Shown piece after piece: positions 1-13,566 of a stretch of 64,000 nucleotides of DNA; the stretch's first letter is position 1, and every line of letters starts with the position of its first letter. Source of the DNA: Cystobasidium ongulense (lineage: Eukaryota; Basidiomycota; Cystobasidiomycetes; Cystobasidiales; Cystobasidiaceae). The stretch spans positions 62,001 to 126,000 of the forward strand of contig BQUP01000002.1 in NCBI GenBank assembly GCA_022835595.1. The letters run 5' to 3'. The translations under genes and the position numbers were made by a program. The notes under the pieces were generated by a model, which did no database searches, was not told the DNA's origin, and saw only the letters and a list, made by a program, of their open reading frames with translations.

Positions 1-664
<664 letters not shown>

Positions 665-1289
665 CTCGTAGATTCTAGCTGCGGCGAGTGATAAATAAAA
701 GTCAACACAGCTCTCGGAGGTCAAAAGCTACAGCGCGTGATCGGCTTGCTGTTGCCTTCCTACCACCCGCGAACCAACCTCTGTTCAGCTGAAGCCCTCA
801 AGCCATGTAGCATACTACTAAGAAATGACACTCCATCAAGTGCTGTGTGTAGCGACCTACGTTCGCTCCCACAAACGTCAAGGCCCGCCAGTCTCTGCGA
901 AATTTGCACCAGAATCGACTTTTCCCGCATCCCGCAAAACATCAAGATGCCAACCTTGCTCCCAAAGCGTTCATTGCATAAAGAGCCAGACAAACTCCAT
1001 CCACCGACAAGCTCTCATAGGCCGAATTGAGCTGCCTCGAGCAGACCCGTTGCTTTCGAGCGACACCACCCTCATTTTCAGCCACTAGCTTCAGTCGAAG
1101 AACAAGCTTTATAGCGGGTATGCTATTTGGTTCTGTATCCTGCTCTCCGTAGCAAATTTTAGGTGGATACACGAATCACTCTAACATGCCTATATTGTAC
1201 ATTATGACTACATTCTTGCGAACGTATTTATGCAATGCACTTGAATTATCGTACTTTATGAGAATGGCTACAAGCTCCCCCAATCACGA
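665..1289. other. Intergenic: MSM1 promoter and DNA ligase 3' flank
   Basis: About 625 bases between two minus-strand genes. The short ORFs here have no recognisable motif. I see no RNA gene or repeat. Confidence 0.5.
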
Positions 1290-4200
1290 CTAGAATCCCG
1301 AGAAATCTTGTTCCGTCTCCGTTGCTGCTGTCGGTGCTGCTGGTCCAGCTTTGGGCTGCTGATGACCCTCGCTCTGCCGCTGGTATGCATCTGCCAGATC
1401 TTGAGGCGTAGCTACGGATATGCAAGCTTACTACTCGTGGAACTCGCAAAGTCAAAGGTATGTATTGACTCACTAGCTTGCTCAATCGACTTGTCCTCTC
1501 TGACTTTGATGAAACGAGGAAATCGCAAACTCAGACCCCGTTCAGCCGATACTAGACCAGCCGCTGCCGTGTAGACTGGCGAAAGGGTGAGATCCGCCCC
1601 GCGAATTTCCCAGACCTATGAACATCGCGCTTAGTGTGCGTTCTACCATTTGCTGATGGTTATGACAATTACTTCACTAGGCTCCCACCAGACTTCGGGT
1701 CGAAGACCTGATTCTGCAGGTATTTTCAGGGACCGTGAGCAGGTATCACTACCCTCTGGGTATTTCTCATTGAGTTGCCTACGACGCGAGAGGAAGGTCA
1801 GTACCAACATGGGGGTCAAGCCCGTACCAAGTCCTCACTTGTAGAACGCATCTGTAAATCCCGATATACACTGTCGAAAAGGTCAGCTCCTTTCTCTCGT
1901 TGAACTCATTATGGCAAACCCACTTTGCATAAAGCTTGAAAAGTTTCGGTATCAGGATCATACACTGCCAAAAGGATAGGGCTCCACCACCCAGCTTTGC
2001 GACCTTGTCCATGCCAAGCCCCTGAGAGAAGGTATTGGTCAGAATTGAGCCCATTTGCAACACAAGAACGAAGTTTTGGCTCACCTATGGGAACCACGTC
2101 AAGACTGTCTCCAAGATCACCATAGTCTCTCTTGACCTTAAGCTAGACGAGGAGATGACAAATAAGTACGCGCTAAAGGGTTTGCCCGCATGCGCGTAGG
2201 AAACCCTTACCCAACTTTCCACTCTCTTATCTATGATTGAATTAGGTTAGTGATTGCCCTTGCGTCGAAACAAATCGTTGCCGATACATACCTGGCTCAT
2301 AAGTCGCAAGCAAAGCTTTTCGACGTCCTTTTTTCGCGACCGGTTCTGCCTCTCCTTTCGGATCATCCGCGCCGTGAGCATCGAGCTGATCTTCTTCAGA
2401 TTCATCTGCTTCCTCCGCTGTAAGCTCTTCATCCAAGTCTTCGTCTTTGACTGTCTCCGCCGAAATTTCAGCCGAATCGAGAAGCTTGAGCATGAGACCT
2501 TCACATTTCTGTGATATCGCCTCCAACATGAACTGCCGGACTGGTTCGAGATTGCTGGGAAATCCTTCCATGCATTTAACATGGTCAAAGCGTGCTATTG
2601 TTGGCTCACTTGGCTCCCTTGGCGGGAAGTGTGATTTAAGTAAATGCCTTCGTTCACGGAAAGGTTTGTTGATGAGCGTCTGTGTAACAATTTGTCAGTC
2701 CAAAGTATGGGTAATCCTTGTATCTGACCAAGTACTTACCTGGCCGTTTAGGTACATGAGGTCAAATGCAAATATACCAACTTTGACCTTAACTTCATGT
2801 ATATTAACATCCTTCCTGGCTCGATTCGCGAGTGTTTGGAAGGTGAGGAGTGCTTTCGTAATGGAGTCGATAGCTACAATCTCAGCATCCATAATGAAAG
2901 ACTGTACCCCAGTCTCGTTTCCCTCCTCGTCCACCTCTATAGAAGACAGCAGTTCCGGCATCAGTTGCAGTATATCTGGATATTTGGCGGTCATATCTTC
3001 AAGATGTCGACTAAAAAGCCGAACATAGACGTCTACATTCACCCATTGGCCCCCTCCTTTCTTTGTACTTAGCTTGCTCTCCCCGGCGGGTACTTCGCCC
3101 TTCTTTCTTCTTTCACAGTGTATCTGCACTCTTTGTCCATCATATTTCCACTCAGCAGCAAATTCTCGCGTAGGTTCCAGCCGACCAGCGACATCTCCCA
3201 AATCTCGAGTAATCTGCCCTAACATAGGCGACAGTGGTGTGCCAACCTGGAGCGGGATGGCATCTGAAAGGCCTGATAAGCCGACTGATAGCAATGCAGG
3301 AACAATGTTGTCATAATTTGGGTGTCGGACGTATACCTCTCTGACAAGACTTTCCGCCATTGCCAATCGTTTCATCAAATCTAGTCGTTTCGGCTCGTCT
3401 TTTCCCTCTTTGACAGTCTTGGCTACGGCTTTCACACCTATCCTCTCGTCTGCAGTAATATAAAATTGGTCGACGTGTGCGTTGCCTTCTTCTAACTTGC
3501 GAGGTTGTATCAAACAGAAAGCGCGAGCCAGACTTGCAGTGACTGTTAATCGGACCGCTCCTATACGAAGATGTGCAACAAGCGTGCGGACGAGGAAACG
3601 GACCTCTTCGCCTTTTGCTGCGACTAGCATTCTTTGCACTATATCCGCCTTCTTGTTGACTGTCCCAGTGCCTTTCAGGCCAGTCAACGTGACAAGGTTG
3701 TTGTACAGCGAGGCAATTGTTAATGGCTGAGAAGCGAATAGCGTCCGAACTCTGCATAGAACCACATTTAGCGCTATGAACAAGGTGAAAACAGATTTCC
3801 CTTACTTCGCCTTTGCATGGAATGCTACATCACCCGCATCTCCGTACTGATGCCACAAGCTACGCAGTACGCCTGGGCCCGCACCACTGACAGATTTGAG
3901 CGCTTTGCCTAAGACTTGACTGCCTATGCCAAGTTCAACCCCTTCGTAAGCTGGCGCGACGTGGTTCGTTATCTATTAGAAAGTTTGTATTCAGTCTTCC
4001 GGACTCATCCAACACTGCTTAATGACTCCTTACTAGGTAAACAGCATCCGTGAGAGCCCCGGGGTCAAACTCGACGATCGTGCGTAATGTGTTCGTCAAA
4101 ACAGTCACTATGATAAGCCTAGATCTGGTGGCGGATATAAGGACGAATGCGGCCACAAGGAAAGAATACGGAGTGTGCAGTTTCCCAGCTTGTGTACGTG

Positions 4201-4861
4201 GCCATGTTTCCGTTGAGATGTCGATTTTCGGATCGAACTCGAAGATGTCCTTCTCGAGCGGATAGGTTGGTTCATCCGTTTCGACTTTGGGAAAAATGAG
4301 CTTTTTGGGCGAGTCTGACCCTGTTGTTTCAGCTTTCCCTTTTCCTTTTCTATCGATGGCAGGCTTTATGTCTTCTTGAAGTTTGTCTTCTTGACCTTCG
4401 GCTGCCACTGTACCTGCTTCATTGCTGCTGGATCCATTTTCAAGCTTGACTGCCGCCTTTCGAAAGAGTGGATGTACAGAGGCATTGCTTCCTTTGTTTG
4501 CGCCAGAAGGGCCAGCGATAGGCTTGATATCTTCGTCGTCGGAATCGCTTGACAGGATACCCTCCAGATCGATGACTTCACTGTCCACAGGAATAACACG
4601 TTGTTTGCTCGAGCTCGAAGGTCCAGCAACCGATATATGCTCTACATCAGCATCATCACCAGGCTCTGAATCCGACAATAAACTGATTATGCTGTTGTCT
4701 GGTTGTGCAAAGCTAGTTCCTTGGCCCTTCTTGTCCGGCGTCTTCAGGAAGCCCGCGAGCTTGCCTTGTCCATCGCCGTTGCCATTGCTGACCCTCGCCT
4801 TCTTGCGAGGTGAGGCCTTCGACGAATCGGGATCTCTTGGACCCTTGTGCTTTCCTGTCAT
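1290..4861 (-). CDS. CDC9: ATP-dependent DNA ligase I
   Basis: Seals nicks in Okazaki-fragment maturation and excision repair. I place 11 exons: 4861-4034, 3972-3806, 3751-2740, 2679-2292, 2230-2211, 2142-2085, 2021-1924, 1870-1839, 1778-1673, 1615-1474, 1411-1290. They give about 990 residues, long for the family because of a disordered N-terminus of about 270 residues. That N-terminus holds a PIP-box-like QGKLAGFL (PCNA binding) and acidic/Ser stretches. Then come the ligase DNA-binding domain ([11 protein letters not shown]), the adenylation motif EWKYDGQR with the catalytic Lys near residue 530, the KALLATYEP motif, LKVKRDY, and the OB-fold [13 protein letters not shown]. One exon is only 20 nt and encodes DKRVESW across its borders. 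The tail QDFSGF is short. The start at 4861 is uncertain; in-frame Mets at 5053 and 5119 would add a basic, hydrophobic leader. Confidence 0.93.
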
Positions 4862-5277
4862 GTCAGCATGCTGTTGCTTGTCGTCACAGTTCGACTGCTC
4901 CCAACAAGCAAGCAGTATTGGCTGCCGTTGCATCTGCAAGGCGATCGGCAATTGTCTGGCACGTGCACTAAAGGCAGGTGACAGTGCTGGACAGAGGGCA
5001 TCTAGCCGTACGCCTGAGATATAGACTGTCGAGGCCAGGTACGAAAATCTCATAGCAATGTCATCAAGAGCAAAAGAGCGGCGTTGCAAGACGTCAGCAC
5101 GCTGGAAGGTGGCCTTCAACTACTGTAGTCTTGCATTGCACAACTGGCTGACACGTAAAAGCGACTTGAGAAGCGAACGAGACAACGACTACAAGCAGAT
5201 CAAAGAGGATGTAGGATAGGAGGGAATGCGGCTGACCCGCTTTTGAAGGATAGTCGAGATGGAACGAAAGAAATCGT

Positions 5278-5903
5278 TTAATCGAATAAGCCGAATCCCA
5301 TGTCGTCGTCGGACTCTGTGTACAATTGAAGCAGGATATCACGTCAGTCGTCGGCCCGCAAGACCCGCGTAGAAGTCCAAGTGATGACTGACCCTCCTTC
5401 TCTTCTTCCTTCTTCTCTTCCTTCTTCTCCTCGGCAGGAGCGGCACCACCAGCGGCGGCGGCTGGGGCAGCACCAGCAGCTGGTGCACCACCACCTCCAA
5501 CGTTGGAGAGGAGGTCCTTGACGTCCTTGCCCTCGAGAGCCTATGAATCACGATAATACAAGGTGTGGGTAAGCTGAAGCTCTGCTGGCTTGCTAGTATG
5601 TCTTCCTGATGATGCTGACCTTGGCTAGGAGCGAGGCCCAGATGGGCTCGACATCGACCTTGGCGGCGGTGGTGATAGCCTGTGGAACAAAAAGGAATTA
5701 GGTGAGTTGCTGCTCTGTACATGTCTCTCTTGCTAGTTCCTAGTCGCGCACCTGGATCTTCTCGGCCTGCATAAAGGTGATCGCAATGTCAGTTTCGATA
5801 TCCTGATCCACAGACGAAAGCGGGCAGGACGCACGGTGATCTCTAGGCCGTCATCGGCTAGGATGAGTGCGGCGTATGTGGAGGCGAGCTCTGCGGATGC
5901 CAT
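5278..5903 (-). CDS. RPP1: 60S acidic ribosomal protein P1
   Basis: Component of the ribosomal stalk that recruits translation factors. Exons are 5903-5835, 5766-5752, 5679-5620, 5540-5393 and 5315-5278, giving 109 residues, the usual P1 length. The N-terminus [17 protein letters not shown] is P1 type rather than P2. A hinge rich in Ala and Gly ([18 protein letters not shown]) leads to the acidic tail, which ends in the diagnostic [11 protein letters not shown]. The second exon is a 15-nt microexon encoding AEKIQ. Introns are 68, 72, 79 and 77 nt. The gene lies upstream of, and in the same orientation as, the DNA ligase gene. Confidence 0.96.
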
Positions 5904-6465
5904 TTCGAATAGAATGGGTTGGGTGAGAGGTGGTAGGCGAGTCGTGGAATTGAGAAGCTCTGCAACGAATTCTAGAGGATTGGCAGAGGCAATCGAGAAC
6001 GGGCAGCGCGACGGGGCGGAAAAGAGAGCAGCGAGGCCAGATCAGCAGCTGCAGCCCAGTCCAGCAGCAACGAAAGCACCACTCACAAGCCTTAGGCTGT
6101 CGACAGGAGTCTACTCAATGAATTGGGTGAGGTGCCAATGTACGCCCACGGCCAGCCTTTGCGCGTCTCTCTGGCGCCAGTGAGCCTTCCTTTTCGCGGC
6201 GACGTGATCGAGGGAAGGAATGGGCTGCAAAATCCTGCTTGCAATCCATTCAGAAATACTTGTAAATTGTCTCTCAGTCGCATGCTCGGCGGATTAGATT
6301 GCTTGCACTGTAGCGAAATGGGTATACTGCATTCATGATCTAGAATAGGGTGACACCTTCTCATGCTCGGTTCGACAAATTACACTAACTGACTTCGCTA
6401 GTGGGCACAAGGACTGTCTACTCGAATTGAGCCTTCACCCAACGCGGACACGAGGCCAGACTCCT
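5904..6465. other. Intergenic: RPP1 promoter region
   Basis: About 560 bases upstream of RPP1 and downstream of the Cys-rich membrane protein gene. No coding motif, RNA gene or repeat was recognised. Confidence 0.5.
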
Positions 6466-8771
6466 TCACATAGCGAATCCCGGAGCCGAACTGAAGGCTG
6501 GCGAGGGTGGAGGTACCGATCTGCCTGATTTCGTGCTCAGTCTGGCAAACCAGCTTCTTTTGCGTGGACTGCCATATCTGTAGGAACTGATAGAATGAGT
6601 ATTCAAACGCAAGGAGCGCAAACAGCCAACTTACGTCGACATCATCTCGTCAAACTCAAGCTGGCCGATGACGCTATCGAGTCTTCTAAGATTCGAGCTT
6701 TCAGAGCTGACAGTCATGCCTGATGCTCTTGCGGGATCTTCAGATTTGTCAACATCAACACTCGTCCCGTCTAGGATCGTCTTGTTCGAATTGGAGAGAC
6801 CCGCCGTCGCTGTTTTGAAGAGCTCCTGGATTCTACCACTGGATTTATCCATCGCCGAGGACCGAGAAGACGATGCCTCAGAGAAGCGGACACTCGTTTC
6901 GCGCTGTTTGCCCTTTACCTCATCGGGGAATTGGATAGTCTCGCGCTGATCTGAATCTGAAATGCTTCCCTGATAGTCGCTATTCATGCCACTGTTCAGT
7001 CTGGCTTTCGATCTGTCGGACTTCGTACGTCGATTATCACGAGCAATGCTGCTGCCCCTTGCCGAAGTACTGTCGCGAGCATATCCGGTCTCGGCTTCGC
7101 TCATGCTGGCACTTCTACTCTTAGGCGCGGCTTCCTCAACACTCTTAACACTTTTTGTGCTTCTACTCATTCGGTTTTCTTGGCTGACAATGGAGGCTCT
7201 ATCACTCCATTCGCTTACTTTTACGGACTGGCTCCTCACACGACCTTCTGGCATGGATTGTGAGAGACCGCTGGGCAAATACTGACTTGTCGTTGAAGCC
7301 TGTGAGCCCCGCCTGACAAGCGCATCCTTTAAACTGGAGGTCATTGGCCTTATGCTATCTACTCGCTTAGCTTCCCGCAACTTCGGTTGCTCTACTTTCA
7401 CGGAGCCAGTAACAAGAGTCTCCCTGGAGACAGAAGAACTGGCCGACGCTGTGGATCCTGGCCTTGGAGTCGTATTTTGTGAAGTAGCCGATTTATAGCT
7501 ATCAAAATCGCTATAATTCGAAGCTACGCTTTCACGCCTACAAAATTGGTAGACTGTTAGTGAATTAGAACATGAAGGAAACCGGATCACACTCACTTGT
7601 GTGAAAGCGCCTTCTGTCGTCTAAGATCATCACCGGGCATTGTCTCAAACCTAACCGACTTTTCCGCCAGATATTCACTCTCGTCGTTCTCATTGGCTCT
7701 CGACAGCCGTCTAGAGTCTCGCCTGCCAAACTTCCAAAATCTAGCCGTGAGAGGAGTCGAGGGTAACTTTTCAGCCATTCCAGGAGTTCTTGGACTTTTC
7801 GGAAAGATAGGAGTTTTCGGCATAGGAATGGTTAAACTAGCTACCATCTTCCGTAAATGTAATCTCATAGGCGTACTACGACCATTTTCACTACTCTTTG
7901 AATCTGATTTCTTGGTGGGTACGACTTTATCGAAAGCGACATTTCCAAAGTCTCGCATTTTCCTTTCTTTGCGCTTTTTGTAGCATAAACGAAGAAGGTA
8001 CATACTGAAACATACCGCAATGATAGACGCTAGACAAATGCATACGATGACAGCAATTTTCATCTTCTCGTTCCCATTGCTGGACGTCGTGTTAGAACCT
8101 TTGTTTGAGCCAGAGGATTTGTTTTCAAAGTTAGCTGTAAGGTTTGGAGCTTGAATAGTCTGTTCGCCTCCTTGAGCAGCTATTTTACGAGCGCTCGAGG
8201 GGTTCCACTTTGATCCGCTGGTGTTCTCAACTGCCCAAAGTGGTACTCCAACACTTCCTTTCTCCGGATGTACTGAATTCGGGAAGCCAGCGTTGGGTTG
8301 TTGTCCACATGGTCCGGGTGAGATACCAGTTTCAGTAGAGCAGATCGAACAATTTTGGCCAAACTGAGACCAAGAAAGTATATCTGATGGAGATGCACCT
8401 TTCTGACACGCTTGACATGCCATGAGTAGGTTGTAGGTCACTATGTTGCAGGAGCAGGTATTCGGAGTGAGAGAGGCAGAGCCCCCAGACGGAATGTAGA
8501 CTTTGGCACTGCCTAGCTCATAGGAGGATGACTTTGTATCGCATAGCGCGAGAAGTTGAGCTGCGATTGTGCATGGTGATTCCTTCTGCTTGTTCTCTAG
8601 CCAGTCCCATGCGGACGTGCAGGTTGCAGAGCTTTTCTGGGCGACGGTGCTGTTGCTCAAAATACCAACTACAGCTAGTAGACTGCGCCAAGACAAGAGT
8701 GATCCTTGTTCAGCATATAATACGAGACGTTTTCGCCTTCCGGACATGCTAGCAGGAAGATAGCGATTCAT
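6466..8771 (-). CDS. Cys-rich single-pass membrane protein, function unknown
   Basis: I do not recognise a named family. Exons 8771-7597, 7537-6635 and 6577-6466 give about 729 residues. An N-terminal hydrophobic stretch (SLLAVVGIL, ending near STVAQ) looks like a signal peptide. The following ectodomain of about 150 residues has regularly spaced Cys (SPC, TCSC, ACQAC, CSIC) and N-x-S/T sites. One membrane segment lies near residues 238-262, followed by a basic stop-transfer KKRKERK. The remaining 460 residues are Ser/Arg-rich and probably disordered, facing the cytosol. This type I layout is common in basidiomycete orphan surface proteins. The start at 8771 was chosen as the first Met before the signal-like segment; 8747 is also possible. 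If the last intron is not removed, the ORF ends at 6631. Confidence 0.72.
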
Positions 8772-9889
8772 GCTCCGAAGGAGAGAGCGCAGATACTGAG
8801 CCGATACGCCAGACGAAAGTGCGTAAGAGGGATATCGTAGGGGAGAGGCTGTATGGCAGACTACCAGAGTTGCAGCCTTTTGTCCCTGATGATGGCAGAA
8901 GGAGGGTTCAAATAGAGTCGTAATTTGCAGAACCAGCCAAAGCAAGCAAGTCGAGGTTTAAGAGATTGAAGGACGTACAGAGCATCGCTACACAGAGAGA
9001 GAGATATTTGGGAGGAGGGGTACAGATGGACGAGGCTATGCTAGCATTCAGCTATCGAAGCGGTGAAAGGGGTGCTTAAGATTTGGAAGCACGCCGAGCG
9101 ATCTGACGATGACACCTGCCTGTAAAGGGCAATACTTGCAAAGGTTATCCATTCATGTCTGCAGATCATGTGCTGGCATCTGCTGCCTTACATAGACGCA
9201 GTGATCCCCTGAATCCTGGCCGGTGGCATAGACAGCCCCGTGGCGATCTCTGCAGCAGTTCATCCATGCAGCTCGTGCGTATAAGATATCGGGCAGTCGG
9301 TGTGTGATTGCTTGCAGAAGGTAGGATCGATTATCAGCAAGGATAGACTGAGTCAGCCATTTAGTCATTATCAGTCGTGCTGTACAGTATTGTTTGGCAG
9401 TACTCCCTGCGGCCTGTTTATGTGCGATATAGACTGCGGCGAGGGGATAGTGTATTGAAGGACAAGGCAATGAGTGCACGAGACATTGTCGAAGACAGCT
9501 TTCTCTGTGTCGTTGCATAATGGGTTATCTTCCAGAGTTGCCACCTAGTGTCAGTGTAGCATGTAGTTCAGCTTGCTGCTGGTCGGACGGGTTAGCTATG
9601 CCGGAAAGAATGACAAAATACCGTCTCACCAGACTCGTTGGCAAGCATTGCAGTGTCTGTCAGCTTATCGGGCATCTTCAGCGCGAGATGCAGGATTTTC
9701 CCGAGTGGCCGCCGAATATTCGCCACCACCGAATGCGCGAAAGGGAAAACCCAGCTGGGTCAAAATTTCAGACTCGAAAGACACCTTGCTCTTCACATCA
9801 TTCCAACCAACGATAACCCTAACACAAGTTCAAGAGTTGTACACTCAATTACCACTACACATTACATACACCAAACCACTCAGTCAGAC
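8772..9889. other. Divergent intergenic region, Cys-rich protein gene / DED1
   Basis: 1.1 kb between divergently transcribed genes; it must hold both promoters. ORFs in it are short and in no preferred frame. A pyrimidine-rich, CA-rich leader precedes the DED1 ATG. Nothing else was recognised. Confidence 0.5.
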
Positions 9890-12401
<2,512 letters not shown>

Positions 12402-12720
12402 TCCAATCATAAATCTCTCACCACACACGACTGCTATCCTGCTCTCACCTCTCGTCTAACCTCACGTTTTCGCTTCCGACTCGCAGCTTCAAAGCTTCCC
12501 TTTACCTCTTCAAGACCATCTATCTTCAGCAGGATTGACTGTAATCAATAAATATGTATCATCAATCTTCTCGAACGACCGAACCAGCGCTATGATCAGT
12601 CTAACTACCAATATGTAGATGCGACGCACCGCAATTTTCTTTGATCGAATTTCCGTTCCGTATATCAAGCATCAATAATACTTTAGACAACCGACGGCCT
12701 TGACAGCATCAGTATTAGTG

Positions 12721-12746
12721 AAGTCCCGCGTCTTTAGGCGGGGCTT
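12721..12746. repeat. Inverted repeat, 9-bp arms
   Basis: Arms AAGTCCCGC and GCGGGGCTT, separated by eight bases, pair fully if one G.U pair is allowed. It lies about 320 bases after the DED1 stop. Confidence 0.7.
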
Positions 12747-13244
12747 GTCACAAATTCCAGAATTGAGAGGCTTTTATATATCAGTTACAAGGGAAGAAAC
12801 AACATAGAAGAACAACATAGACTACTCTTCGTTTAGATTAGTTTTAACAGACAATACGCATCGACATTCGTTCTTCACAACAGCTTCTTCCTTTTTTACT
12901 GCCGCATGAGAGCCCTCTTACACATCATAGAGAGACATTATCAGTATCGCCAGCTATCAGTTTTCGGTACCGCAATATACCCAAGAAGAGTTTTCTCTTC
13001 AACTCTCTCTATCACAGTCAAATATCGTCGTCAGGTTTTCAAGGGCTTTTACTACTATTAAAATACGGGACATTTGGTGCATCATTCTAGACAATTTATA
13101 CAAACTTAGAGCTGGTAGACATTCCTCACCTTTTTTAGATGGGACGACGGACACTTTGATGGGTCCGCTTTCCATCTGGTTCCAAACATGTATTTTTAAG
13201 TCTGTTCACGTGCAATGCAAACGAAAGTCGGAAGCAAGTCAATC

Positions 13245-13265
13245 AACCCGCACACAATGCGGGTT
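13245..13265. repeat. Perfect inverted repeat, 8-bp arms, followed by T-run
   Basis: Arms AACCCGCA and TGCGGGTT with a five-base loop; two further T residues follow. The shape resembles an intrinsic terminator, although such terminators are not expected in a fungal nuclear genome. Confidence 0.7.
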
Positions 13266-13566
13266 TTGCATGGTCCATCTGTAGCCTTGCGGTCTAGTCC
13301 ACCGGCTTCCACGACTAACTACCTGGTAGCATACCGGCAAGTAGGCCGGCCGACCGCATGCAGTTCTGCCTACCAGCCTTGGCAATAATGTTTCTTCAAT
13401 TGCAATTCAAACTGTAGATTACATCTGACCGACGACTGCGTGTTCTGCGAATCTGTGGCTACTACTAATACAACAATAACGGGCTGAAGTGCACGCGAAT
13501 ATATGAAAGACAACGACGGTATATTATCTAAGCTTGTCGGGAATTACTCGGCACTCTGACGCCTTC

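Larger units (their letters stand above)
12402..13566. other. Long convergent gap with strong inverted repeats
   Basis: 1165 bases between the 3' ends of DED1 and MPE1, unusually long for convergent genes in this compact genome. I see no coding frame. It contains a 9-bp stem (one G.U) with an 8-nt loop at 12721-12746, a perfect 8-bp stem with a 5-nt loop at 13245-13265 followed by T residues, and a 7-bp outer stem at 13323-13376 enclosing a 5-bp hairpin. A structured non-coding RNA or 3' UTR elements are possible, but no known RNA family was recognised. Confidence 0.5.

Noticed and set aside
13043-13055. U5 snRNA-like loop (GGGCTTTTACTAC) in the DED1/MPE1 gap
   Set aside because: One base differs from the invariant loop, there is no supporting stem, and no Sm site follows at the right distance.
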